Shown here in pieces: positions 55,201 through 64,000 of a stretch of 64,000 bases of DNA. Made by a program: the position numbers and the translations under genes. The stretch comes from Dactylorhiza incarnata (taxonomy: Eukaryota > Streptophyta > Magnoliopsida > Asparagales > Orchidaceae), in assembly GCA_033032865.1 (NCBI GenBank), contig JAWHQI010000263.1:1178001-1242000 (forward strand), given 5' to 3'. The notes under the pieces were generated by a model. It searched no databases, was not told the DNA's origin, and was given only the letters and a program-made list of their open reading frames with translations. Numbering within the stretch: the first letter of the stretch is position 1; every line of letters begins with the position of its first letter.

Positions 55201-56484
55201 CGATTTTTATAAACGTTGGTTTAGAATTACGAGTTGGAGGCTCGGCGGTAAGAGATAATACATATTTGCATATGCATAAGATGTGGTGGGTCTTCGGTTC
55301 TAGCTTAGTCATCACATCGACAGCAGTTTGTTGACTCGACAGTGCTAGTGGTTTGATTAGGGGCCAGGTTGTTTTACTGCGCGTCCGACGGGACGGATTC
55401 CCTAAACCCTGCCTGACCAAATCTAGTAGAGTACTCAGGAGCTCATGCGTACCGGGTACCGATATCATAACGTACGTTAGGGCCTATGTCTGGTAGTGTG
55501 ACTTACCCACCTAGGTGAGGAGATGCCCGCTCCTTTGCCACCGTTTGACCATGATGGGAGGTGCCCGAGAGATTAGCTGCGTCCGAAAAGTGGGAACTAA
55601 AGGTCTGTACGTATAGAGTCGTGTGCATGAGTTGCACCATTGCATTACATATCATAGCATAACATTCTTGCATAAAACAGAGGCCTCATCGTATAAGTTA
55701 GTATGTGCTCTTTTATACGATGGGTTTACCTTAGAGCCAGATCCCTTAGCTTATGTGCTTTAATTTTGTGTGTGCATATAAGTTAAGGTTACATTTATAG
55801 CTGCTCTTTATTTATTATACCTGCTTCTTTTTACTTGTATTGTCTTTTATTTATTGTGATATATTATACTCTGCTAGCATAGAATTGTTATCATTAATTA
55901 TTTAGTATTTATATACACTGTTAGTCTACCCACTTGTCACCTGCTTGATTCATTACCCCTTGATGTCCTCCGCTTCCTCCTCCCGCACGGTGCCTAAGAG
56001 TCATATGCTGAGTCTTATAGACTGATGGTCGGTGGACCTCATTTTAGGGATGGTGTGTCAGAACAGCAGGACCCCGTTCAGGAGACAGGTCAGGAGGACA
56101 GGATGAAGCAGAGCAACCACTACCCGTTGTTGCAGTAGCAGCTACAGACGCGTGATGACAAGAGTTCGAGAGCTTCCGCATATATGTAGAGACGAGCAAC
56201 TTTTGTAGTAAGGATGTTGATGTACTGGGCATACGCCCTTATCCTTATTAGTACTTTCTCATCGTGGACATTTGTAATCATGTAATTTATATATTTAATG
56301 TGATTTGTGAATTTGTTTCTTCTATTGCTTATATTACTGTGATTATGGTTGGCCTGGATGATGATAATGAGCTGGCAGGATCGGCGTATTATGGCGGTGA
56401 CCATTTGGAGTAATGGTGTCGCAGCAAGACGGCGGTTCTGTGCGGTAAGACCCGGGAAAGAATGAAAAAAAAGAGGGTCTTACA

Positions 56485-58144
56485 TTATTATTCTTTTTTT
56501 ATCTCTAAATAATGTTGCAAATCATTTTTTACCTCCTTGATTTTCAAACTAGTCGCACGAGCGGAACCCGCGGGATGCTAATTTGGGTGCACACTGGAGG
56601 ATCCTATGCACACCCAAAGCTTTTACAGACCGAGAGAGCTAGTTCGCAACTGAGCCCTAACGCAGGCTAGTCAATATGTACGTGCATCACCTACCATATG
56701 CACTAAAATTTGTGCCCAGTAGAGGCTTAACCATTCTTGGGGGATAGGGAATGCGAGCCGCTGGAAGCCTTGGACCTTCGAGGGACAGGTCAATCGATAT
56801 TCAAGCTCAAGAGTCTATCGACGGCGGCCATTTGGCAGCACCTCCTTCCTCCAATAAGCTTCAAAATCCATTATGGTTTGACCTTCCCGGAGCCGATGTA
56901 TCATGCATACACACTCAATAAAGTCAAGATCAAATCAAGATTAACTTCTCCTCTCAGTGAGTAGATAATATATACACATCAATCAAATCATTCAATAATG
57001 GGAGGTCAAATTTTATCCACTTTGATTTTGTTGACATGTTGTACTTGATCGAGATGTCTAATCTATATTCGTTATGGTACATCACCCTATATTGACGAGG
57101 CGAAGCTATTCTAAAAAATTTTGCCTGATTGAATAAATATCATTTTTCCAGTAAGGCGGTTGCCATCGGCTAACGCCTCGCTTCAGTCATTCAGAATGAT
57201 CAATATGAGAGATAGAAATGTCAATTCGAGAAATTTTTGTTGTCTGATATTATTGTTGAATATTTTAATATTATGTCCACGCGTGTCAGAACTGTCTCGG
57301 TAGCCTTAATGAGTTTCGTGTCATCCTAGGGCTCCGCTCTACGTTGGAGATACTATATAAACCTATTCCAAACTTGATAGGGTAATATAGAATATCTTGA
57401 GGGGAACAACCCCAACATTCTCAAGATAGTTTTGCCACTCCTAAGGTTCTGCTCAATTTTTCTCTCATGTTCGCCTCCTGATAGGAAGAACCTTCATTTA
57501 CGTTGATCGAAGAGGAAGTAAACGACGCTCTCGTCGTTCATCTGTTCGTCGCCTGACAGAAGGGATCTCGGTCGTGAGGCTTTCCCATCGCTGGATGTTT
57601 CCGCCGATGTTTTCCGATTTTTGCGTGACTGCCGCTTGCGATTTGGTCCTGCTTCCATTCGTGGCTCTGTAATGAGAAGGTCCTTAAATCCTCTGCTTCC
57701 GTCGTTGTTTCTTTCAATGCCGCTACTGGAGGAGTTTATTTCCTTGTAAGAGTTGCAGTCGCCATCGTCGCTGCCGCTGGAGGAGAAGATCTTTGCCCTA
57801 ATCTCATCGTTAGCCCACTTGATGTAATATACTCGACATAGTCCAGTCGATGCAGGTTTAGTTGACGCCTTTCTAATCGATGCTTTTCTAGTCGACGCGG
57901 GTCTAGTCGACGCAGATGCTGTCGATGTAGACGCAACTGACGCAGGTTTTGTCGACACTTTTATTCAACGCTGCCAGTGCTTCCAATCGCTTTTTGTCGA
58001 GCTTCTCATCAAGTGCTTGCTCTCAGCCAACTGAAGGAGCATACTTGACTCTGGATTGGATCTGGAGTAGTTTTTCTCATCTCTACTCGAATCAGGTGAC
58101 ATCTTTTCAATTTCTGTATTTTTTGTTTCCAAAGTACAAGCGAA
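56485..58144. other. Flank between elements A and F; no confirmed gene
   Basis: Mostly unassigned. At 57838-57965 a run of GTCGACGC-type motifs every 12-18 bp resembles the palindromes of element D and gives a Ser-Thr-Lys-Pro-Ala-like repeat on the minus strand (ORF 57494-57958). This may be part of another degraded Sirevirus. The remainder shows no terminal repeats or coding domain I can name. Confidence 0.4.
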
Positions 58145-58511
58145 ATGTCGAAGCGTAGCACCCACGACATCGTCAAATTATAGTCGTTTGACGTCACATA
58201 CTTCCATATGTGGAAGATCCATTTCCAATTGGGCATGAAAGAGCGTGAAATTTTCTATACACTTCTCAGCGATTTCGCCACTACCCGTGAGGATTTGGAC
58301 GAATACTAGTGGAGCAAGGATGATGATTTCTGAAGGGACTAACTCCTGAACTCCCTGAACCCTCGTCTTGCAAGAAATCTGGGACTGCCTGAATGCACAC
58401 TTCCAAAAGGAAGAGGGACTGTTGAAAACCCTCCTGCGAGAGAATTTTTTAATTTCAAATTCAATACGAATTCGTCAGTCACCTCTTAACTGATAGACCT
58501 GAAAAACCTAT
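58145..58511 (+). pseudogene. Possible copia gag 5' fragment interrupted by element F
   Basis: From the ATG at 58145 one frame reads 'MSKRSTHDIVKL', a stop, then 'FDVTYFHMWKIHFQLGMKE', resembling the copia gag start (FDG.NYH.WK). Further stops follow at about 58310 and 58336. Element F begins at 58512. Too short and broken to classify. Confidence 0.35.
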
Positions 58512-59645
58512 TGTTGGAACATGGTCTTCCACATCTCCTAGGTTTGAGAATAACAAATCCTACGTGTATTTGATCTTGTGTGCTTAAGTGTGCAAGAAAC
58601 AAGTCCATATGACTCAAGGATAACATAAGAAGGTTGCCCCCAAAATTGAGCCAAAAATTCCAACAAGCCCACTAGCGTCGGCGGTAGCACCTAGCGCCCG
58701 GCGCTAGCGATGATTAGCACAATTCCATCAACATTTTTAGAATGCGCTAGCGCCTGGTGGTAGCGAATAGCGCCGAGCACAAGAGGCAAAGCGGTGGAGT
58801 TTCCCTGGAATGAAGATACGCGCGCAGAGAATATTCCCTAATATGGGATAGCGTTGGCGGTAGCACTAGCGCAGGCGCTAGCGCTCACTCCTATAAAAGG
58901 AGGCCTCTTTTTCTTTTTTGACACACAAGTTTGAGAGAGGTGAAGTGCTAGAATTCCAGACCCTTACTCTGCCGAAAAGTGATCTCCCACCAAAGTTCCA
59001 TGAATTTCTGAAGGAGGATTTCTTCACGCCGGATCCGACCGAAGATCGCTTCATCAACGCTTATACTACAGCGGTCTTTCGTCACCAACTTCAGAAGTTC
59101 TTCAAGAGGAAGATTTTCATATTATTGTCTTTCCATTTCATATCTTTTTCTGTAATCGTTTAGTGAACTCACCTCGTGTTGGCGACTAGGTCTGGGTAGG
59201 ACTTAGGGCAGAAACTTGCCTCGTGTTGGCGACTAGGTCTGGGTAGGACTTAGGGCAGAAACTCGCCTCATGTTGGCGACTAGATCTAGGTTAGGTCTAG
59301 GGGGTGCTCGAGGCCATATCCGGGGAAGGATTGGCTAGAACGACTTGAGGCCATATCCAAGGAAGGATAGGCTAGGGCCACCGGTTCGTGGGGATGTGAG
59401 TCGGGATAGAAAACAAAAAGAGTTTATTATTATTCGCCACCGATTTCTAGCATTATAGAAATCAATTTTTGTAAACCCATATTTCATATTAATAAAACAC
59501 ATCTCTACTTTATTTCACTTAGTTTGTTTGATTTCTCACCATCTTAATCTCTTTTTATTGCAAGATATTCAAAACATAAGAAAAAGTTTTAAAACCCTTA
59601 TTCACTCCCCCCCCCCCCCCTCTAAGGGCGCCTACCGATCCAACA
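58512..59645 (+). repeat. Element F 5' LTR
   Basis: TGTTGGAACATGG to CCGATCCAACA, similar to the E LTRs. The palindrome cluster (58672-58892) is shorter than in E. A 60-bp segment ('gactaggtctgggtaggact') is triplicated at 59180-59290 against two copies in E. A C run near the end precedes 'tctaagggcg'. Confidence 0.93.
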
Positions 59646-59647
59646 AG

Positions 59648-59660
59648 TGGTATCAGAGTG
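59648..59660 (+). other. Element F primer binding site (initiator tRNA-Met)
   Basis: TGGTATCAGAGTG lies two bases after the LTR end. Confidence 0.93.
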
Positions 59661-59693
59661 GTTTTATTCCAATCGGCTTAACAACCGGGAATA

Positions 59694-60935
59694 ATGGCGT
59701 CTCAAAGATCTTGCTTTTCCGGAGGGTCAGTGTGTTAGTCGCCCACCTCTTTTTTCTGGGTCAGATTTCAACTACTGGATAAATCGAATGATGTGTTTTC
59801 TTATGACCATGGATGTAGAAGTATGGAACATGGTAGAAGTTTGGTACTCTTTGTAGTAGGAGAGGCTACATTACTAAAACCTAAGGATAAATGTGATGAT
59901 AACGATAGACTAAGGTGCAAAAATAACGCTAAGGCGATGAATGCTTTATATTGCGCTTTAAATAGAACTGAATTTAATAGAATTTCTACATGTGTAACTG
60001 CTTATGATATTTGGAATCAATTGGAAGTTACCCATGAAGGTACATCACAGGTAAAAGATGCAAAGCTATTGCAACTGGAATCGGAATATGAAAAATTCAG
60101 GATGGATGCCGAAGAGGACATCAACTCGATGTACACACGCTTCACCAAGACCGTCAACGCTTCAAAAGCACTTGGAAAGATCTACTCAAATGGGTACTTG
60201 GTCAGAAAAATTCTTCGCTCTCTATCTCCGAGGTTCAATCCAAAGGTGACGGCCATCTCGGAGTCACACAACCTAAGAACGCTCCAGGTCGAGAACCTTA
60301 TTGGGAATCTCAAAACCCATGATGTAGAATTTCAGATTCAACACGATGAATACAACAAGGAGCCAAAGAAAAAGGCGCTGGCACTAAAGTCAAAAAATAA
60401 GTGCATCGAAGATGATGATGAAGAAGGTCTCCTGGTGAAAAACTTTAGGAAGTTCATTAGAAATCCGGAAAGAAGGAACACCTTCCGGAAGTTCATCCAA
60501 AAAGATGCTCGACGAAAAGGGTCTTCCTCCTCATCAAAGAAAGAAAAAGGAAGTGAAGACGAAGAAGAAAGACCACCACCAGAGTGCTACCATTGCAGAA
60601 AGACCAGGCACATTCGGAGCCAGTGCCCGAAGTATCAAAAGGACCAAAAAGATCGGCACAAAGCGAAGGAGAAAAAGAAAGTATTGAAAGCCGCAACTTG
60701 GGATGATTCTTCCTCTGAAGAATCAAGCGGATCTGAGTCAAGCAGTGAGAAGAAAGCAAACTTATGTTTAATGGCAAAAAGCAATGATGACGACACCAGT
60801 GTTCTTAGCGACACTGAGGTAACTCCTCCCACCTTCGAAGAACCCTATGATGAATTTGTTCAAACTTGCAAAGCCTATTATAAAAGTGTAAAAGATAATA
60901 TTATTTTAAATCGTGAAAATGAATTTATCATCTAA
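59694..60935 (+). pseudogene. gag: Element F gag
   Basis: ATG at 59694. The first 30 codons contain a TAG (about 59736), then the frame is open from 59793 for 380 codons. Copia gag capsid: 'AKAMNALYCALNRTEFNRIS', 'AYDIWNQLEVTHEGTSQVK', 'ILRSLSPRFNPKVTAI'. The zinc knuckle CYHCRKTRHIRSQC (about 60585-60626) is complete. A Lys-rich, then Ser/Glu-rich tail follows. After the stop at 60935 a coiled-coil continues in another frame to about 61230, so one frameshift separates it. Packaging of RNA is its expected role. Confidence 0.9.
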
Positions 60936-61272
60936 AAAATCATAAGCTTACTAAAAAATTAATTTCCCTTGAAAAGAGAAAGGTTTCATGTCAAGAGTGT
61001 GAGCACTCCTTATGTAAGGCAAAAGAACTTGATGTTTCTCTTTCTAAGGCCCTCTCACAAATCAAAACTATTGCAAAAGAAAAGGGGGACTTAGAGAGAA
61101 AACTAAAAAACTATCTCTTATAAATTGAAAATAACAAAAAGGGCTTTGAAAATAAATGTGCTATGATTGTACAAGAAAATACATCCCTTAAAAAACAAAA
61201 TCATGACCTCAATATGGCCATAAAAAATTTCGGGATAGGTCAAAAATCCTTGGATATGATTTTGGGAAACCA

Positions 61273-62793
61273 ATGTTATGGTTCTGGAAAGTTTGGGCTA
61301 AGAAATCCACTTACTCTATGGGTGGTACCTCTTGGGTATCCAGATCTTTACTCTCATCTTATTTCTATATTTGTAGGAAGGCTAAGGAAATGGAGGACGT
61401 GTGGTACTTGGACTCAGGCTGCTCCAAGCACATGACGGGAAACAAAGCAAAGTTCCTTAGCCTAGAAATGAAGAAAGGAGGGATCGTAATGTTTGGAGAT
61501 AACAGTAAAGGAAAGATCATGGGAGTAGGAACAGTGGGTAACGAATCCTTTCTCATCTCTAATGTTCTTTATGTAAAACGATTAATACATAACTTAATAT
61601 CTATTAGTCAATTGTGTGATAAAAGATTAGATGTATTATTTGAATCATCCATTAATCTTTGCAAAATATTTAATCCTAACACAAAATATGGTTTACTAAC
61701 TGTACCTAGAATTCACAATGTTTATATAGTTTCGTTTCATGATCTTTCCAAATCATCTATAAAATGTTTTATAACTAAAAATGACGAGTTAGAACTATGG
61801 CATAGACGTTTAGGTCACGCTAGTACAAAGCTCATTTTAAAACTAACCAAAAAGGAATTGATTAGAGGATTGCCTAAATTGAATGAAAATTTATCTTCAC
61901 TATGTTCTCCATGCCAAAAAGGAAAATTTACAAAATCGTCTTTTAAAAGCAAAAATGAAATTTCTACTTCAAAACCATTGCAATTAATTCATATGGATCT
62001 CTTTGGTCCCGTTAGCACCGTAAGTCTTGGTGGTAGAATATATACTTTCGTTCTAATAGATGATTTCTCTAGATTTTGTTGGACTTTATTTCTCTCTTCC
62101 AAATTTGATGCATTTTGTGAATTCTCAAAATTATGTACTCGTATTCAAAATGAACTAGATTTAAAAATAAAATGCATTCGCTCAGATCATGGAGGAGAAT
62201 TTGGAAATGAAAATTTTAAATCTTTTTGTGAAATGTTAGGTATTAAGCATGAGTTCTCCGCTCCATGCACACCTCAACAAAATGGTGTTGTAGAAAGAAA
62301 GAATAGGACAATCCAATAACTAGCACGTACTATGCTATCTGAATATAAATTACCTAAGTCCTTTTGGGCCGAAGCCGTAAGCACATCCTGTTATGTAATG
62401 AATAGAATCATGTTGCGTCCATCTTTAAATCTCACACCATATGAACTATATTATCAAAAGAAACCTAACGTATCATATTTTAAAGTATTTGGTTGTAAAT
62501 GTTTTATTCTAAATACAAAAGTTTCTTTAGGAAAATTTGATGAAAAATGTGATAAAGGAATATTTATTGGATACTCTTCAACTAGTAAAGCCTATAGAAT
62601 ATTTAACAAAAGAACGAGTAAGGTTGAAAAGTCTATTAATGTAAAATTTGATAAATTAATTACTTGTGTAGAAAGACTTCCAATAGGTACAAATGATGAA
62701 CCTTTGCCATCTTTGGAGCACGACAAAGAGGAACCTTCCAAAGAAGAGGAGGAGAAGGCCAAGAAAGAGGAATATGTGCCCCAAGCGTCTTGA
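61273..62793 (+). pseudogene. pol: Element F protease and integrase
   Basis: The protease motif 'VWYLDSGCSKHMTGNK' is at about 61399-61446. Pre-integrase 'ELWHRRLGHAST' and the Cys pair 'LCSPCQKGK' form the His/Cys finger (about 61790-61925). Integrase core: 'HMDLFGPVS' and 'VLIDDFSRF' (Asp), 'IRSDHGGEFGN' (Asp) and 'QQNGVVERKNRT' (Glu). A TAA at 62317-62319 interrupts just after 'NRTIQ'; the same frame then continues with 'FWAEAVSTSCYVMNR' and 'GIFIGYSSTSKAYRIF' to 62793. The sequence before the protease has a possible splice acceptor (61360-61377). Confidence 0.92.
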
Positions 62794-64000
62794 ACTTCTA
62801 AAAAAATCATCCAAAAGAGATAGTCATTGGGGAACCATCTATTGGGGTAAGAACTCGATCTTCTCTTCATGAAACGTTTTCAAATATTTGCTTTGTTTTC
62901 GAAATTGAACCTAAAAATGTTTCCACCACTTTCAATGACGATTTTTGGTTTTGGGCTATGAATGAAGAGTTAGATCAATTTGAAAAAATAAAGTCTGGAA
63001 CCTAGTAAAGCGTTCATCTAATCATCCTGTTGTTGGTGTAAAATGGATCTTTAAAAATAAATTAGATGGTGAATTTAGGATTACAAGAAATAAAGCTCGC
63101 TTAGTCGCTCAAGGCTTTTCTCAAATCGAGGGGGTAGATTTTGAAGAAACTTTTGCACCAGTTGCTCGTTTATAAAAGAAGAAGTATATGTAGAACAACC
63201 CAAGGTTTTATAAATGAAAAATTTCCAAATCATGTTTATAAATTAGAAAAAGTGCTTTATGGTTTAAAGCAAGGGCCCCGTGCATGGTATGATAGAATTG
63301 CATCATTTTTATTAAAGCACGGTTATGTTATGGGAAGTGTTGGCAACACACTCTTCATTAAGCATAATAATAACGATTTAATTATCTTACAAATATATGT
63401 TGATGATATAATTTTTGGAGCCACTAATGAAGAGTTGTGAAATGAAGTAGTCTTAGTATTGAAAATTGAATTTGAAATGAGTCTTGTAGGAGAACTATCG
63501 TATTTTCTTGGTTTTCGAATTTCACAACGAAATGATGGTATCTTTATTTGCCAAACAAAATGTGTTCACGATATGCTTAAACGATTTGGATTTGAAAACC
63601 TTAAACAAGCTTCTACTCCTATGAGTGCTTCTTTAAAACTAGGAAAAAATGAATCTGGAATTTCCATTGATCAAACTTTATATAGAGGAGTGATAGGATC
63701 TCTTCTTTACTTAAGTGCATCTAGACCAGATATAATGTTTGTCGTATGTCTATGTGCTCACTTTCAAGCCAATCCAAAAGAATCTCATTTAAAAGCGGTA
63801 AAACATAGTTTTCGTTATCTGTTAGGGTCATCTAAATTAGGATTATGGTACCCACACAATGATTCATTTACACTTCACGGCTATTCCGATTCAGATTACG
63901 CCGGTTGTTCACTAGATCGAAAAAGCACTAGCGGTACTTGTCACTTTTTAGGACCCTCATTAATTGCTTGGTCTAGTAGGAAACAATCTTCGGTTGCACC
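62794..64000 (+). pseudogene. pol: Element F reverse transcriptase and RNase H start, deleted and truncated
   Basis: Linker and RT N-terminus are frameshifted (62794-63110). '[19 protein letters not shown]' is at about 63100, then 'APVARL' (about 63172) joins directly to 'KEEVYVEQP'. This skips the usual region with the first catalytic Asp ('QMDVKSAF' in element C), a loss of roughly 90-100 bp. 'LYGLKQGPRAWY' and 'QIYVDDIIFGATN' (Asp pair 63402-63407) follow, a TGA at about 63438, then the RT C-terminus and RNase H start ('SDYAGCSLDRKSTSGTC'). The window ends inside RNase H. Confidence 0.9.

Larger units (their letters stand above)
2864..56484 (+). mobile_element. Element A: Ty3/gypsy chromovirus (Tekay/Del type), host of the nest
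   Basis: LTR-gag-PR-RT-RNase H-IN-chromodomain-LTR order is visible on the + strand. The LTRs start TGTAACATCC at 2864 and 8988. The 3' LTR is interrupted at 9961 and resumes at 50941, where it again matches 5' LTR sequence (3850-3987). A C-terminal chromodomain and the PR-RT-RH-IN order place A in the plant chromoviruses; the Tekay clade is inferred from LTR style and chromodomain sequence. Many stops and frameshifts make it dead. It is the oldest layer of the nest, because every other interior element lies inside it. Confidence 0.85.
50941..56484 (+). repeat. Element A 3' LTR, second segment
   Basis: It resumes with 'taggcaatttggcgcaatta' and matches the 5' LTR (3844-3987) for about 145 bp, then continues into LTR sequence deleted from the 5' copy. 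I end it at ..GGGTCTTACA (56484), which pairs with the TGTAAC start. A polyadenylation-like AT-rich region with 'tttgtaatcatgtaattt' lies at 56270-56290. It contains direct repeats at 53340-53640 ('aatttagggtaggtccttcacaaa', three copies about 135 bp apart) and the minisatellite at 54780-55200. No gene is present. Confidence 0.7.
58512..64000 (+). mobile_element. Element F: Sirevirus-like copia with gag-pol, truncated by the window end
   Basis: 5' LTR 58512-59645, perfect primer site, then gag, PR, IN, RT and the start of RNase H in copia order. LTR and gag start match element E, so F is the pol-bearing relative. Stops, frameshifts and an RT deletion show it is not functional. The 3' LTR and right duplication lie outside the window. 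Confidence 0.92.

Overview
This window is plant repetitive DNA, almost certainly from an angiosperm with a large genome. I see no host gene, rRNA, tRNA gene or CRISPR array. The content is LTR retrotransposons inserted into one another, each layer bounded by LTRs. For the inner layers I can read the target-site duplications (TSDs) directly. Plant origin rests on a chromodomain-bearing Ty3/gypsy element of Tekay/Del type, several Ty1/copia elements of Sirevirus (SIRE/Maximus) type primed by initiator tRNA-Met, and a CACTA-type transposon end.

Layout, outermost to innermost. Element A (gypsy, + strand, 2864-56484) has a decayed gag-pol at 4256-8891. Its 3' LTR is split at 9961/50941 by element B (9962-50940), a non-coding element with 0.9-kb LTRs and a body of about 44-bp tandem repeats. 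B's left LTR carries a 2.16-kb solo LTR (G, 10700-12859, TSD accac). B's tandem array is split by element C (14267-47809, minus strand, TSD caggg), a Sirevirus with gag, PR, IN, RT, RNase H and an additional third ORF. C's integrase region is split by element D (21454-43080, + strand, TSD aatgt), a Sirevirus relative with gag and the third ORF but no pol. D's left LTR holds about 6.2 kb of CACTA-, minisatellite- and inverted-repeat-rich DNA (22085-28305). D's body is split just upstream of its third ORF by element E (31792-39742, + strand, TSD ctcct), which keeps only a gag remnant. Outside this five-level nest, element F (58512 to the window end, + strand) is the pol-bearing relative of E and runs off the right edge.

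Relationships. C/D and E/F look like two helper/dependent pairs. D shares gag and third-ORF homology with C but lacks every enzyme domain. E shares LTR and gag-start sequence with F but lacks pol. Each family has its own clustered palindromic motif: GTCGAC/TTCGAC-like in C and D, TAGCGCCGGCGGTAGC-like in E and F, and GAGTGGACC..GGTCCACTC in B. In C and D the clusters lie at three matching places: in the LTR, inside the 3' coding part of gag, and immediately upstream of the third ORF, where C also has a TATA box. This layout suggests cis-regulatory control of both the genomic RNA and an internal third-ORF transcript, and it is the most interesting signal in the window.

All elements are damaged by stops, frameshifts or deletions, so none appears autonomous today. 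Coordinates of LTR ends are exact where TSDs are visible (G, C, D, E). They are approximate for A, B, the left flank (1-2863) and the 6.2-kb insertion.
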